From assembly GCF_006539505.1 (NCBI RefSeq), contig NZ_BJND01000019.1:62001-126000 (forward strand): a stretch of 64,000 nucleotides of DNA, given 5' to 3'. The notes under the pieces were generated by a model. The model saw only the letters and a program-made list of their open reading frames with translations, ran no database searches and was not told where the DNA came from. The position numbers and the translations under genes were made by a program. This DNA comes from Streptomyces spinoverrucosus. Lineage in GTDB: Bacteria > Actinomycetota > Actinomycetes > Streptomycetales > Streptomycetaceae. Positions 32,934-41,536 of the stretch are shown here, one piece after another (the stretch's first letter is position 1; every line of letters starts with the position of its first letter).

Positions 32934-33021
32934 GCGCACCTGCGGAATCGTCCAGTTCCGGTTACGCTGCGTTGCGAAGGTCACAGTTCAAAGCGCTTGC
33001 TTAGCGGGCATGGACTGGGTG

Positions 33022-33042
33022 TACTGACGAGTAATATCTCGT
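33022..33042. promoter_or_regulatory. overlapping inverted repeats upstream of etfBA
   Basis: TACT-GACG-AGTA (33022-33033) and ACGAG-TAATAT-CTCGT (33027-33042) overlap about 100-120 bases before etfB. They resemble TetR-type operators of lipid-degradation genes in actinobacteria, which would fit ETF's role. Downstream, TATGCT (33088) and a perfect 7-bp hairpin GCTGCCT-GCAAGA-AGGCAGC (33091-33110) lie in the likely leader. Confidence 0.45.
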
Positions 33043-33142
33043 TCGGAGCGCGGGTCGCCCCGACCGGGATCGGCCGCTAGAGGCGCCTATGCTGCCTGCA
33101 AGAAGGCAGCCTGAAATTGACGATTGCAGTAGGAGAGCCGGC

Positions 33143-33928
33143 GTGAGCTTGAGGATCGTTGTCACTGTGAAGTACGTGCCCGACGCCACTGGCGACCGGC
33201 ACTTCGCCGATGACCTGACCGTCGACCGGGACGACGTGGACGGTCTGCTCTCCGAACTCGACGAGTATGCGGTCGAGCAGGCGCTGCAGATCGCCGAGGA
33301 CGCCGACGACGCCGAGGTCACCGTCCTGACGGTCGGCCCCGAGGACGCCAAGGACGCGCTGCGCAAGGCCCTTTCGATGGGCGCCGACAAGGCGATCCAC
33401 GTCGAGGACGACGACCTGCACGGCACCGACGCCATCGGCACCTCCCTGGTGCTGGCCAAGGCGATCGAGAAGGCCGGCTACGACCTGGTCATCTCCGGCA
33501 TGGCCTCCACCGACGGCACCATGGGCGTCGTACCGGCGCTGCTCGCCGAGCGGCTGGGCGTCCCGCAGGTCACCCTGCTCTCCGAGGTCTCCGTCGAGGA
33601 CGGCACCGTCAAGGGCCGCCGTGACGGCGACGCCGCCTCCGAGCAGCTGGAGGCGTCGCTTCCGGCCGTCGTGTCCGTCACCGACCAGTCGGGCGAGGCG
33701 CGTTACCCGTCCTTCAAGGGCATCATGGCCGCCAAGAAGAAGCCGGTGGAGTCCTGGGACCTGTCCGACCTCGACATCGAGGCGGAAGAGGTCGGCCTGG
33801 ACGGCGCCTACACCACGGTCGACGGCGCGGCCGAGCGCCCGGCCCGCACGGCCGGCACGATCGTCAAGGACGAGGGCGAGGGCGGCAAGCAGCTCGCTGA
33901 GTTCCTCGCGAGCCAGAAGTTCATCTGA
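33143..33928 (+). CDS. etfB: electron transfer flavoprotein beta subunit
   Basis: 261 residues from the GTG at 33143 with AGGAGAG six bases before it. RIVVTVKYVPDATGDRHFAD, LDEYAVEQALQIAE and the long ALSMGADKAIHVEDDD with LVISGMASTDGTMGVVPALL are the FixA/EtfB AMP-binding signature. Together with EtfA it takes electrons from acyl-CoA and other dehydrogenases and passes them to ETF:quinone oxidoreductase. The gene is followed by etfA after 61 bases and a good ribosome site. The single operon ends in a strong terminator. Confidence 0.95.
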   Translation: MSLRIVVTVKYVPDATGDRHFADDLTVDRDDVDGLLSELDEYAVEQALQIAEDADDAEVTVLTVGPEDAKDALRKALSMGADKAIHVEDDDLHGTDAIGTSLVLAKAIEKAGYDLVISGMASTDGTMGVVPALLAERLGVPQVTLLSEVSVEDGTVKGRRDGDAASEQLEASLPAVVSVTDQSGEARYPSFKGIMAAKKKPVESWDLSDLDIEAEEVGLDGAYTTVDGAAERPARTAGTIVKDEGEGGKQLAEFLASQKFI

Positions 33929-33989
33929 GCCCTGAGCTCGACTTCGCCGACCGCCCCGCACACTTCGCAAGCAGGAGAGAAGAAGTCCC

Positions 33990-34952
33990 ATGGCTGAAGT
34001 TCTCGTCTACGTCGACCACGTGGACGGTGCCGTCCGCAAGCCCACCCTGGAGCTGCTGACGCTGGCCCGTCGCATCGGCGAGCCCGTCGCCGTCGCCCTC
34101 GGCAACGGCGCCGCCGACACCGCCGCCACGCTCGCCGAGCACGGCGCGACCCGCGTCCTCACCCACGACGCCGCCGAGTACGCCGACTACCTGGTCGTCC
34201 CGAAGGTGGACGCCCTGCAGGCCGCCCACGAGGCCGTCTCCCCGGCCGCCGTACTGGTGCCGTCCTCCGCCGAGGGCAAGGAGATCGCCGCCCGCCTCGC
34301 GCTGCGCATCGGCTCCGGCATCATCACCGACGCCATCGACCTGGAGGCAGGCGACGAGGGCCCGGTGGCCACCCAGTCGGTGTTCGCCGCGTCCTTCACC
34401 ACCAAGTCCCGTGTCTCCAAGGGCACCCCGGTCATCACGGTCAAGCCGAACTCGGCCGCCGTGGAGGCCGCGCCGGCCGCCGGCGCCGTCGAGGCGCTGT
34501 CGGTGACCTTCTCCGACAAGGCCACCGGCACCAAGGTCACCGGCCGCACCGCCCGTGAGTCGACGGGCCGTCCGGAGCTGACCGAGGCCGCCATCGTGGT
34601 CTCCGGTGGCCGCGGTGTGGGCGGCGCGGAGAACTTCGCGCTCATCGAGGCGCTCGCCGACTCCCTCGGCGCGGCCGTCGGCGCCTCGCGTGCCGCGGTG
34701 GACGCGGGCTGGTACCCGCACACCAACCAGGTCGGCCAGACCGGCAAGTCCGTCTCGCCGCAGCTGTACATCGCCTCCGGCATCTCCGGCGCGATCCAGC
34801 ACCGGGCCGGTATGCAGACCTCGAAGACCATCGTGGCCGTCAACAAGGACCCCGAGGCCCCGATCTTCGAGCTGGTCGACTACGGCGTCGTCGGCGACCT
34901 GTTCGACGTCGTCCCGCAGCTGACCGAGGAGATCAAGTCCCGCAAGGGCTGA
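33990..34952 (+). CDS. etfA: electron transfer flavoprotein alpha subunit
   Basis: 320 residues. The N-terminal nucleotide-binding-like domain ([20 protein letters not shown]) is followed by the FAD domain with [61 protein letters not shown] and [20 protein letters not shown], the textbook EtfA signature. It holds the FAD of the ETF heterodimer in the cytoplasm. Second gene of the etfBA operon, with AGGAGAG before the ATG. Confidence 0.96.
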   Translation: MAEVLVYVDHVDGAVRKPTLELLTLARRIGEPVAVALGNGAADTAATLAEHGATRVLTHDAAEYADYLVVPKVDALQAAHEAVSPAAVLVPSSAEGKEIAARLALRIGSGIITDAIDLEAGDEGPVATQSVFAASFTTKSRVSKGTPVITVKPNSAAVEAAPAAGAVEALSVTFSDKATGTKVTGRTARESTGRPELTEAAIVVSGGRGVGGAENFALIEALADSLGAAVGASRAAVDAGWYPHTNQVGQTGKSVSPQLYIASGISGAIQHRAGMQTSKTIVAVNKDPEAPIFELVDYGVVGDLFDVVPQLTEEIKSRKG

Positions 34953-34969
34953 TCGTCAGCAGGCTGTAC

Positions 34970-35005
34970 GAGGCCCCCGTGACCGGCGACGGTCGCGGGG
35001 GCCTC
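34970..35005. terminator. strong stem-loop between etfA and the convergent nuclease-like gene
   Basis: GAGGCCCCC and GGGGGCCTC form a perfect 9-bp stem; ACCG/CGGT extends it inside. It begins 17 bases after the etfA stop and ends 14 bases before the stop of the convergent gene, so it can serve both directions. No long T run follows, as is common in Streptomyces. Confidence 0.8.
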
Positions 35006-35019
35006 GGTTCATCAGAGGG

Positions 35020-35949
35020 TCATCCGAGCGTGAGTGTCGCCTGCACGGGCAGATGGTCGCTCGGGAACTGCCCGTCCACAGCGAAGGTGTTGATGTCCGC
35101 CCGGTGCACGGTGACGCCGGGCGTGGCGAGGATCCAGTCGATCCGGTCGCCGTTCGGCGTCAGCGGTCGGTAGCCGTGGAAGGTGGCGTAGTGCGGGCCG
35201 CGCTCGGCGGCCGTCTCCCAGGTGTCGGCGAGCCCGGCGCCCAGCATCGTGTCGTAGACGGGGTTCTTGTGCGCGGCGACGTTGAAGTCGCCGGTCACCA
35301 GCAGCGGCAGCGAGCGGTCCAGTCCGGCGATCCGCTGCGCGATCAGCGCGGCGGCACGCGCGCGTGCGTCCTGGCTGCGGTTGTCCAGGTGGGTGTTGAG
35401 GAAGTAGAACTCCCGGTCGCCGTCCCGCAGATCGCGGAAGCGGACCCAGGTGACCATGCGGATGGAGCCGCCGCCCCAGGTGTTCGACCCGATGACGTCG
35501 GGGGTGTCGGAGAGCCAGTAGTGGTCGTACTCGAGCGGGGCGAGGCGGCGGGTGTCGTAGAAGATCGCCATGAACTCGTCGCGGCTGCCGCCCGCGCGGC
35601 CGGTGCCGATCCAGTCGTGGTGCGGGCCGAGGTCGGACTCGATGTCCAGCAGCTGCTGGTAGAGGCCCTCCTGGGTGCCGATGAGGTGCGGGCGCTCGCG
35701 GCGCAGCAGCTCCCGCGTCACGGGTCTGCGCACGGCCCAGCTGTTGGGTTCGGTGGTGCTCGCGAAGCGGAGGTTGAAGGACATGGTCTCCAGCCGTCGG
35801 CTGGTGCGCTGCGCCGCGGGCGCGAGGTCGGGTTCCTCCGCCGAGGCGGCCGACGACGACAGTGCTGTACTGGAGAGGGGCAGGGCGGCCGCCGTGGCTA
35901 ACGCGGTCTTCAGGCCCAGGCGGCGCGTGACTCGGCTCTGGTTCGGCAC
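35020..35949 (-). CDS. secreted endonuclease/exonuclease/phosphatase-family protein
   Basis: 309 residues. The N-terminus VTRRLGLKTALATAAALPLS with a twin arginine followed by a hydrophobic stretch ending ASA suggests a Tat or Sec signal peptide. The EEP catalytic blocks are LIGTQEG (metal-binding Glu), FYFLNTHLDN, LLVTGDFNVAA (Asp/Asn) and PSDHLPVQATL (Asp-His). Secreted members of this size hydrolyse phosphodiesters or sugar phosphates; a DNase or sphingomyelinase-like role cannot be separated here. It is convergent with etfA across a shared terminator. Confidence 0.88.
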   Translation of the reverse strand: MPNQSRVTRRLGLKTALATAAALPLSSTALSSSAASAEEPDLAPAAQRTSRRLETMSFNLRFASTTEPNSWAVRRPVTRELLRRERPHLIGTQEGLYQQLLDIESDLGPHHDWIGTGRAGGSRDEFMAIFYDTRRLAPLEYDHYWLSDTPDVIGSNTWGGGSIRMVTWVRFRDLRDGDREFYFLNTHLDNRSQDARARAAALIAQRIAGLDRSLPLLVTGDFNVAAHKNPVYDTMLGAGLADTWETAAERGPHYATFHGYRPLTPNGDRIDWILATPGVTVHRADINTFAVDGQFPSDHLPVQATLTLG

Positions 35950-36110
35950 GGGGCTCCTTCGATGGGGCGGCCAGGGGAGTCGGTGTACCGAAGTGTTCTA
36001 CCGCCTCATGAGATGAGCGTGAACATGCCGAAAGATCCGGGTGGCCCGGTGAGGAAGTGGTGTTGACCAGGCGGAAGGTCCCCGGATAACTTCATTCTAC
36101 GGATTGTTGA

Positions 36111-36125
36111 TTCCGTACAGCGGAA
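36111..36125. promoter_or_regulatory. AllR/IclR-like operator before the HpcH-like gene
   Basis: TTCCG-TACAG-CGGAA is a perfect 5-bp inverted repeat of the spacing bound by IclR-family proteins, and it agrees with what I remember of the AllR box of Streptomyces allantoin/glyoxylate genes. It lies 17 bases before the ATG, downstream of a possible promoter (TTGACC 36063-36068, GATAAC 36085-36090), a position suited to repression. Confidence 0.55.
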
Positions 36126-36141
36126 AACAGGAGGGTGTGGG

Positions 36142-37446
36142 ATGGGTCAGGGCCAGCAGGAGCAGGTCGCGACGAGCCTCGCGGGCACGGTCAGCGAGGA
36201 GATCAGCGCTTCCCTCGCGCCGGTCGACGCCGAACTGGAGCGCCGCTACCCCGGAGACCCCGGCACCCGTCAGCCGGTCCACACCGTCTACGTCCCCGGT
36301 GACGCCTTCGCCGCCGACACCATCCGTTCCTGGGGCGACCAGGCGCTCGCCGCCCTCGACGAACACGCCCCGGACGCCGCGTCCTTCGCCGCCGTCCTGG
36401 GGCTCGCCGACGACCTCGCCGAGCCCGTGTACGCGCGCGTGCGCGCCAAACTGGAACGCGAGCCCATTGAGGACCTCCGCGTGGACTTCGAGGACGGCTA
36501 CGGCCCCCGCCCCGACGCCGAGGAGGACGAGACGGCCGCCCGGGCGGCACGGCTGATCGCGCAGGCGTACGAGAACGGGACCGCGGCGCCGTACATGGGC
36601 ATCCGGATGAAGTGCATGGAGGCGCCGGTACGGGACCGGGGCATCCGCACCCTCGACATCTTCCTCACCGGACTGATGCGGGCCGGTGGCCTGCCCGACG
36701 GGCTGGTCCTCACCCTGCCCAAGGTGACCTATCCGGAGCAGGTCACCGCCATGGTCCGGCTGCTTGAGGCTTTCGAGAAGGCGCACGCCCTCGAACCCGG
36801 TCGACTGGGCTTCGAGATCCAGATCGAGACCAGCCAGTCCATCCTCGCCGCCGACGGCACGGCCACCGTCGCCCGGATGATCCAGGCCGCCGAGGGCCGC
36901 GCCACCGGGCTGCACTACGGCACCTTCGACTACAGCGCCTGCCTCGGCGTCTCCGCCGCCTACCAGGCCAGCGACCACCCGGCCGCCGACCACGCCAAGG
37001 CGATCATGCAGGTGGCGGCGGCGGGCACGGGTGTGCGGGTGTCGGACGGCTCGACGAACGTCCTGCCGGTCGGCCCCACGGCGAAGGTGCACGACGCCTG
37101 GCGACTGCACTACGGCCTCACCCGCCGCGCCCTGGCCCGCGCCTACTACCAGGGCTGGGACATGCACCCCGGCCACATCCCCACCCGATACGCGGCCGTC
37201 TTCGCCTTCTACCGCGAGGGTTTCGAACAGGCCGCCGCCCGCCTCGCCCGCTACGCCAACCGGGCCGGCGGCGACGTCATGGACGAGCCCGCCACCGCCA
37301 AGGCCCTCAGCGGCTACCTGCTGCGCGGCCTGGACTGCGGCGCCCTCGACATCGCCGAGGTCGCCCGGCTGACCGGCCTCACCCGGGCCGACCTGGAAGG
37401 CTTCGCCGCACCCCGGCGGGGCGACCTGACGGCGTCCGCGAAGTAG
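36142..37446 (+). CDS. HpcH/HpaI aldolase/citrate-lyase-like protein (DUF6986-type)
   Basis: 434 residues from an ATG with CAGGAGGG upstream. LRVDFEDGYGPRPDAEED, GIRMKCMEAPVRDRG, TLPKVTYPEQVTAMVRLLEA and LGFEIQIETSQSILAADGT are the metal- and phosphoenolpyruvate-type binding blocks of the citrate lyase beta / malyl-CoA lyase TIM barrel (Glu and Asp ligands in VDFEDGYG and FEIQIET). I believe this is the DUF6986 family, which sits with allantoin and glyoxylate genes in Streptomyces. The AllR-like operator supports a role in ureide/glyoxylate metabolism, perhaps on a glyoxylate-derived acid. The C-terminal 60 residues are an added helical region. Confidence 0.8.
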   Translation: MGQGQQEQVATSLAGTVSEEISASLAPVDAELERRYPGDPGTRQPVHTVYVPGDAFAADTIRSWGDQALAALDEHAPDAASFAAVLGLADDLAEPVYARVRAKLEREPIEDLRVDFEDGYGPRPDAEEDETAARAARLIAQAYENGTAAPYMGIRMKCMEAPVRDRGIRTLDIFLTGLMRAGGLPDGLVLTLPKVTYPEQVTAMVRLLEAFEKAHALEPGRLGFEIQIETSQSILAADGTATVARMIQAAEGRATGLHYGTFDYSACLGVSAAYQASDHPAADHAKAIMQVAAAGTGVRVSDGSTNVLPVGPTAKVHDAWRLHYGLTRRALARAYYQGWDMHPGHIPTRYAAVFAFYREGFEQAAARLARYANRAGGDVMDEPATAKALSGYLLRGLDCGALDIAEVARLTGLTRADLEGFAAPRRGDLTASAK

Positions 37447-37553
37447 GTAGCGGGCCTGTCACAGAGGCCACCTGCGGCCGTTGTTGTCAGCGCTGCCCCG
37501 TAGTCTGTACGGCACTCATGCAAGGGTCGTAGGGGCGTAGGAACGGGGCAGCG

Positions 37554-39542
37554 GTGTCTTCGGGGGAGTACGGACAGGCGGACGGGGCCGGTCGGCTGCT
37601 GGCCGGGCGCTATCGCGTGGTGGCGCAGCTCGGCCTGGGCGGCATGGGCGTGGTCTGGAGAGCGGTCGACGAGGTCCTCGGCCGCGAGGTCGCCGTCAAG
37701 GAACTGCGCACCTACACCGACGCCGCCGGGCCCGAACTGGCCGACCTGCGGCTGCGGATGCAGCGCGAGGCGCGTGCCGCCGCCCGGGTGCGGCATCCCG
37801 GGGTCGTCGCCGTGCACGACATCGCCGAGGTCGACGGCCGCCCGCTGATCGTGATGGAGCTGGTCGACGGGCCCTCCCTGGACGACGTGCTGCGCGACCG
37901 GGGCACCCTGGACCCGCGCGAGGCCGCCGGGATCGGCGCGAAGGTCATGGACGCGCTGGCCGCCGCCCACGGTGTCGGTGTGCTGCACCGTGACGTCAAG
38001 CCCGGCAACATCCTGCTGGACCGCTCGGGGCGGGTGCTGCTGACCGACTTCGGCATAGCGACGATGGAGGATCCCGGCGACGGCTCGGCAACCCACCTTA
38101 CCCGCAGCGGCGAACTCGTGGGTTCCCTTGACTACTTGGCCCCCGAACGAGCCCAGGGCGCCGACCCCGGCCCCGCCTCGGACGTCTGGGCCCTCGGCGC
38201 CACGTTGTACGCCGCCGTCGAAGGTGCCTCCCCGTTCCGCCGTACGTCGACGTACTCGACCCTCACCGCGATCGTCGCCGAACCCCTGCCGGAACCCCAA
38301 CGCGCCGGTCCCCTGGGCCCCGTCCTGCGCCGCCTCATGGACAAACGCCCGGAGTCCCGCCCGGAGGCGGAGGAGGCGCGGAAGCTGTTGCAGCTGGTCG
38401 CGGATTCCCCTGCCGCCGACATCCCGACGGCGCTGCTGCGGGCGGGGACACCCTCGCCCGAGGCCCCGACGGGCCGACCACACACGGAACTGAGCGTTCC
38501 GGCGATACCACCGGGATTCGGGCCGGTTCAGGGGGCGCCAGGTGGGACGGCGCAGGGCGGGACCGGCGGGCTGGCAGGGTCGGGCGCGCAGGGCTTGGGC
38601 GGGCAGACGGGATCTGGTGCGCAGGTGTATGGCGCGGCTGCGGGGACGGGGCCTGGGCAGGAGGGCTTCGGCGCGCCCGCGCAAACCGACCCCGGCTCGC
38701 AGGGCTTTGGTGCGCCCGCGCAAACCGGCCCCGGCTCGCAGGGCTTTGGTGCGGCCGCGCAGACCGGCCCCGGCCCCCAGCACTACGGCGCCCCCGCGCA
38801 TACCGCCCCCGCTCCGCAAGCCCTCCACACCGCCGGCCCCTCCGGGCCAACCCCGCCCGGCACCTCCACCCCCACCGGCCCCATCCCCGCCACCGCACCC
38901 CGCCGCAAGGGCCGTGCGCTACTCGCGGCTGCCGCGGTCGTGGTTGTGCTCGCGGCAGCCGGTGTCACGGTCGTCGTGCTCGACAACGGCTCGGGCGAGG
39001 CTACGGCAGGTGCGCGGCCCACTGAATCCGCCGTCCGCGTCACGGCCGAGCCCTCGGCGACCGAGCCCACCGAGGGTGGCCGTTCGGCCGACGCCACGCC
39101 CTCCGAGCAGGGGGCCGACGGCGAGCGGACGCCGAGCGCGGAGCAGTCGACCGGCGAGGAGGGCGAGCCCACTCCCAAGGACACGGCAGCGCCCAAGCCC
39201 TCCCCGTCACGGACGGCCGGGGCCGGGACCACCGGCGGCGGCACCGAGACCACCCCCGCGCCGTCCTGCCACTCCATAGGCGGCGGCAAGTACAACTGCA
39301 CGGTCTGGCGCACCGCCAAGTCCTACACCGCCTCCGGCACCGAGGTCGGCATCCTCAACGCGGGCACCAACTACTTCTACTGCCAGCAGAACCTGGGCCG
39401 CCGCGAGACCTACGGCGAGTGGACCAACGTCTGGTGGGGCCGCACCGACGACGACAGCGGCAACGCCGACGTCTATGTCAGCGCCGTCTACATCCAGGGC
39501 GGCGACAACGACGCCCCGGTGCCCGGCCTCCCGGTCTGCTGA
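37554..39542 (+). CDS. transmembrane Ser/Thr protein kinase (PknB-type) with extracytoplasmic domain
   Basis: 662 residues from a GTG. Kinase domain about 18-285: glycine loop LGLGGMGVVW, Lys49 in VAVKEL, catalytic loop HRDVKPGN (Asp147), DFG at Asp165, and DYLAPERA. Then a Gly/Pro/Gln-rich linker (about 300-450) including four 13-residue repeats, a basic stop and one membrane helix (about 455-478), a Ser/Thr/Glu-rich stalk and an outer C-terminal domain (about 570-662) with three cysteines, SCHSIGGGKYNCTVWRT and NYFYCQQNLG, and a final Cys. The outside domain lacks PASTA repeats; it looks like a small SH3-like sensor. Its 3' end overlaps the convergent gene by 55 bases. The ligand is unknown. 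Confidence 0.9.
   Translation: MSSGEYGQADGAGRLLAGRYRVVAQLGLGGMGVVWRAVDEVLGREVAVKELRTYTDAAGPELADLRLRMQREARAAARVRHPGVVAVHDIAEVDGRPLIVMELVDGPSLDDVLRDRGTLDPREAAGIGAKVMDALAAAHGVGVLHRDVKPGNILLDRSGRVLLTDFGIATMEDPGDGSATHLTRSGELVGSLDYLAPERAQGADPGPASDVWALGATLYAAVEGASPFRRTSTYSTLTAIVAEPLPEPQRAGPLGPVLRRLMDKRPESRPEAEEARKLLQLVADSPAADIPTALLRAGTPSPEAPTGRPHTELSVPAIPPGFGPVQGAPGGTAQGGTGGLAGSGAQGLGGQTGSGAQVYGAAAGTGPGQEGFGAPAQTDPGSQGFGAPAQTGPGSQGFGAAAQTGPGPQHYGAPAHTAPAPQALHTAGPSGPTPPGTSTPTGPIPATAPRRKGRALLAAAAVVVVLAAAGVTVVVLDNGSGEATAGARPTESAVRVTAEPSATEPTEGGRSADATPSEQGADGERTPSAEQSTGEEGEPTPKDTAAPKPSPSRTAGAGTTGGGTETTPAPSCHSIGGGKYNCTVWRTAKSYTASGTEVGILNAGTNYFYCQQNLGRRETYGEWTNVWWGRTDDDSGNADVYVSAVYIQGGDNDAPVPGLPVC
38663..38818 (+). 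repeat. four 39-bp tandem repeats in the kinase linker
   Basis: Units at 38663, 38702, 38741 and 38780 encode GFGAPAQTDPGSQ, GFGAPAQTGPGSQ, GFGAAAQTGPGPQ and a diverged HYGAPAHTAPAPQ. The first three are nearly identical in DNA. In-frame tandem expansion lengthens the cytoplasmic linker between kinase domain and membrane helix. Confidence 0.85.
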
Positions 39543-40303
39543 GCCCGTACGTACCGCTCCAGCCCGGACGTCGTCACCAGCTTCTCCTCGGCGAACAGCC
39601 TCGTACCCCGCGCGCACAACCACCGGTCGGCCCGCGCCCGCGCACAGAACTGCTCGGGCGTCGAACCGAACAGCTTCCGCAACCGGGGTACACCAACGAG
39701 GAGTTCCGTCAGCAGCGCACGCTGGCCGGGATGCCTACGGGGCGCCTCGGTACCGTCACGCAGGACGCCGTGCCGGTTGACGTACACATACGCGCCCGGC
39801 AGCGTCGTACCGTCCGCCACTTCGATCCGTACGTCGGGCGCGGGCAGCCAGGCCCGGTCGAAGTTGCCGTGCGGCAGGGGCACGCCCTCGCTCACGTCCA
39901 CCACCGCCAGCTGCTCGGCGTCCAGCCAGATGACGAACAATTCCCGTAAGCAGCCGGGCGAGTGGACCGGCGACGCTGAGACGTATCCCATGCGACTGAC
40001 GTGCGCGGAGACACCCATGTCGATACCGGTGACCCGGGCCAGCACCATCGGGACGGGTGACCGGATCCCGAACTCGCGCAGCTTGTGACGCAGTTGGCCG
40101 GGGCAGGCGTTGGAGCCGACGGCGAGCACCGGCGTCCGGTCCTCGTGCACCAGCCGCTCCAGCGGCAGCAGCCGGTCACCGTCCAAAAGCCCCGACTCCC
40201 GGGGCCAGGCGCCGGGATAGTTCAGCGGCTGCTCGCGGGGCGCCTCGGCAAGCCCGAGCGCCTCCAGGGTGCGGTCCTCAAGAGGCTGCGCGCGGTCGTC
40301 CAC
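39488..40303 (-). CDS. uncharacterised protein with GGCT-like GSN motif
   Basis: 271 residues from a GTG at 40303, 7 bases after the LacI gene's stop and in the same direction, so probably co-transcribed with it. I do not recognise a named family. LAVGSNACPGQLRHKL resembles the YGSN phosphate loop of gamma-glutamylcyclotransferase-like folds, and the order of strands after it (VPMVLARVTGIDMGVSAHVS, LRELFVIWLDAEQLAVVD, LPGAYVYVNRHGVLRDG) fits a mixed alpha/beta domain. No signal peptide. The last 55 bases overlap the end of the kinase gene on the other strand. A GGCT-like role is a weak guess. Confidence 0.7.
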   Translation of the reverse strand: MDDRAQPLEDRTLEALGLAEAPREQPLNYPGAWPRESGLLDGDRLLPLERLVHEDRTPVLAVGSNACPGQLRHKLREFGIRSPVPMVLARVTGIDMGVSAHVSRMGYVSASPVHSPGCLRELFVIWLDAEQLAVVDVSEGVPLPHGNFDRAWLPAPDVRIEVADGTTLPGAYVYVNRHGVLRDGTEAPRRHPGQRALLTELLVGVPRLRKLFGSTPEQFCARARADRWLCARGTRLFAEEKLVTTSGLERYVRAQQTGRPGTGASLSPPWM

Positions 40304-40310
40304 GGGCCGC

Positions 40311-41348
40311 TCAGTCCGCCGGCGGCAGCTCGCCCGAGCCGCGGGTGATCAGCCGGGTCGGCAGTTCGATCCTCTCCGGGACCACCAGCGAGCCGTCCAG
40401 CTGGCGGAACAGCCGTTCGGCGGCGGTACGGCCCAGCGCCGCCGCGTCCTGCGCGACGACCGTGACACCCGGCTGGAGCAGATCGGCCAGCTCGATGTCG
40501 TCGAACCCGACAAAGGCGACCCGGCGCGGCTGCTCGGCCAGGACCCGGATCACGGTGACCGTCACCCGGTTGTTGCCCGCGAAGATCGCGGTGACCGGTG
40601 AGGGCCCGGACAGCATCTCCTCGGCCGCCCGCCGCACCCGCAGCGGATCCGTGGCCCCCAGGGACATCCAGGCGTCCTCGACCGCTATCCCGGCGTCCTC
40701 CATGGCCGCCCGGTAGCCGCGCAGCCGCTCGGCGGCGGTGTGGATGCGCGGCATGTCGCCGATGAACCCGATCCGCCGGTGCCCGTGCGCGATCAGGTGG
40801 GCGACGCCGTCCCGGGCGCCGCCGTAGCTGTCCGACAGAACGACATCGGCGTCGATCTTCCCGGCCGGACGGTCCACGAACACCGTGGCGACGCCCGCCT
40901 TCAGCTCGGGCTCCAGATAGCGGTGGTCGTCACCCGCCGGGATGACCACGAGCCCGTCCACCCGCCGTGCGCACAGCGCCAGCACCAGCTCCTGCTCGCG
41001 GTCGGGGTCCTCGGCGCTGGAGCCGTTGATCAGCAGGGCGCCGTGCGCGCGGGCCACCTCCTCCACGGCGCGGCTCAGAGGGCCGTAGAACGGGTCGGCG
41101 AGGTCCTCCAGGACCAGCCCGATGCTCGCCGTCCGGCCCTTACGCAGCACCCGCGCACTGTCGTTGCGGCGGAAACCGAGCGCCTCGATGGCCTCCTGGA
41201 CGCGCCGCTCGGTCTCCGGGGTCACCCCCGGTTCCCCGTTCACGACCCGGGAGACCGTCTTCAGTCCGACGCCGGCGCGGGCTGCTACGTCCTTCATGGT
41301 GGGCCGGTTTCCGTAGCGGGTTCCGGCGAGGCGATGGGTCTCGGGCAC
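40311..41348 (-). CDS. LacI-family transcriptional repressor
   Basis: 345 residues from a GTG at 41348. The HTH is TMKDVAARAGVGLKTVSRVV, with hinge helix RNDSARVLRKGRTASIGLVL and a periplasmic-binding-like effector domain (LEDLADPFYGPLSRAVEEVA, DGLVVIPAGDD, VFVDRP, GFIGDMPRIHTAAERLRGY, AIFAGNNRVTVTVIRVL, VAFVGFDDIELADLL). The effector is probably a sugar. It is divergent from a ROK-family kinase gene, and the palindrome at 41430-41441 lies between them. It is followed by the 271-residue unknown protein in one unit. An in-frame ATG at 41297 would lose 17 residues but still keep the HTH. Confidence 0.9.
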   Translation of the reverse strand: MPETHRLAGTRYGNRPTMKDVAARAGVGLKTVSRVVNGEPGVTPETERRVQEAIEALGFRRNDSARVLRKGRTASIGLVLEDLADPFYGPLSRAVEEVARAHGALLINGSSAEDPDREQELVLALCARRVDGLVVIPAGDDHRYLEPELKAGVATVFVDRPAGKIDADVVLSDSYGGARDGVAHLIAHGHRRIGFIGDMPRIHTAAERLRGYRAAMEDAGIAVEDAWMSLGATDPLRVRRAAEEMLSGPSPVTAIFAGNNRVTVTVIRVLAEQPRRVAFVGFDDIELADLLQPGVTVVAQDAAALGRTAAERLFRQLDGSLVVPERIELPTRLITRGSGELPPAD

Positions 41349-41429
41349 AGTGCGGTGTCCTGTCCTGTGGTCCACGGGATGCGTCGGTCCATGGTTTGTA
41401 TGAGGATGTGGCGTCGAGCATAGAGCCTG

Positions 41430-41441
41430 GACAACGTTGTC
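41430..41441. promoter_or_regulatory. LacI-type operator between the repressor and ROK genes
   Basis: GACAACGTTGTC is a perfect 12-bp palindrome with the central CG typical of LacI-family sites. It lies 82 bases upstream of the LacI GTG and 95 bases upstream of the ROK ATG. Likely bound by the adjacent LacI protein. Confidence 0.7.
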
Positions 41442-41536
41442 AGAAGCGGGAGAGACTGTCCAGCGCACTCCCCGGCCCGCGCCCCACCGCTGGGCCGGTC
41501 AGCCCATTTCCCAAGGTGACGGGGGATCTCACACTG

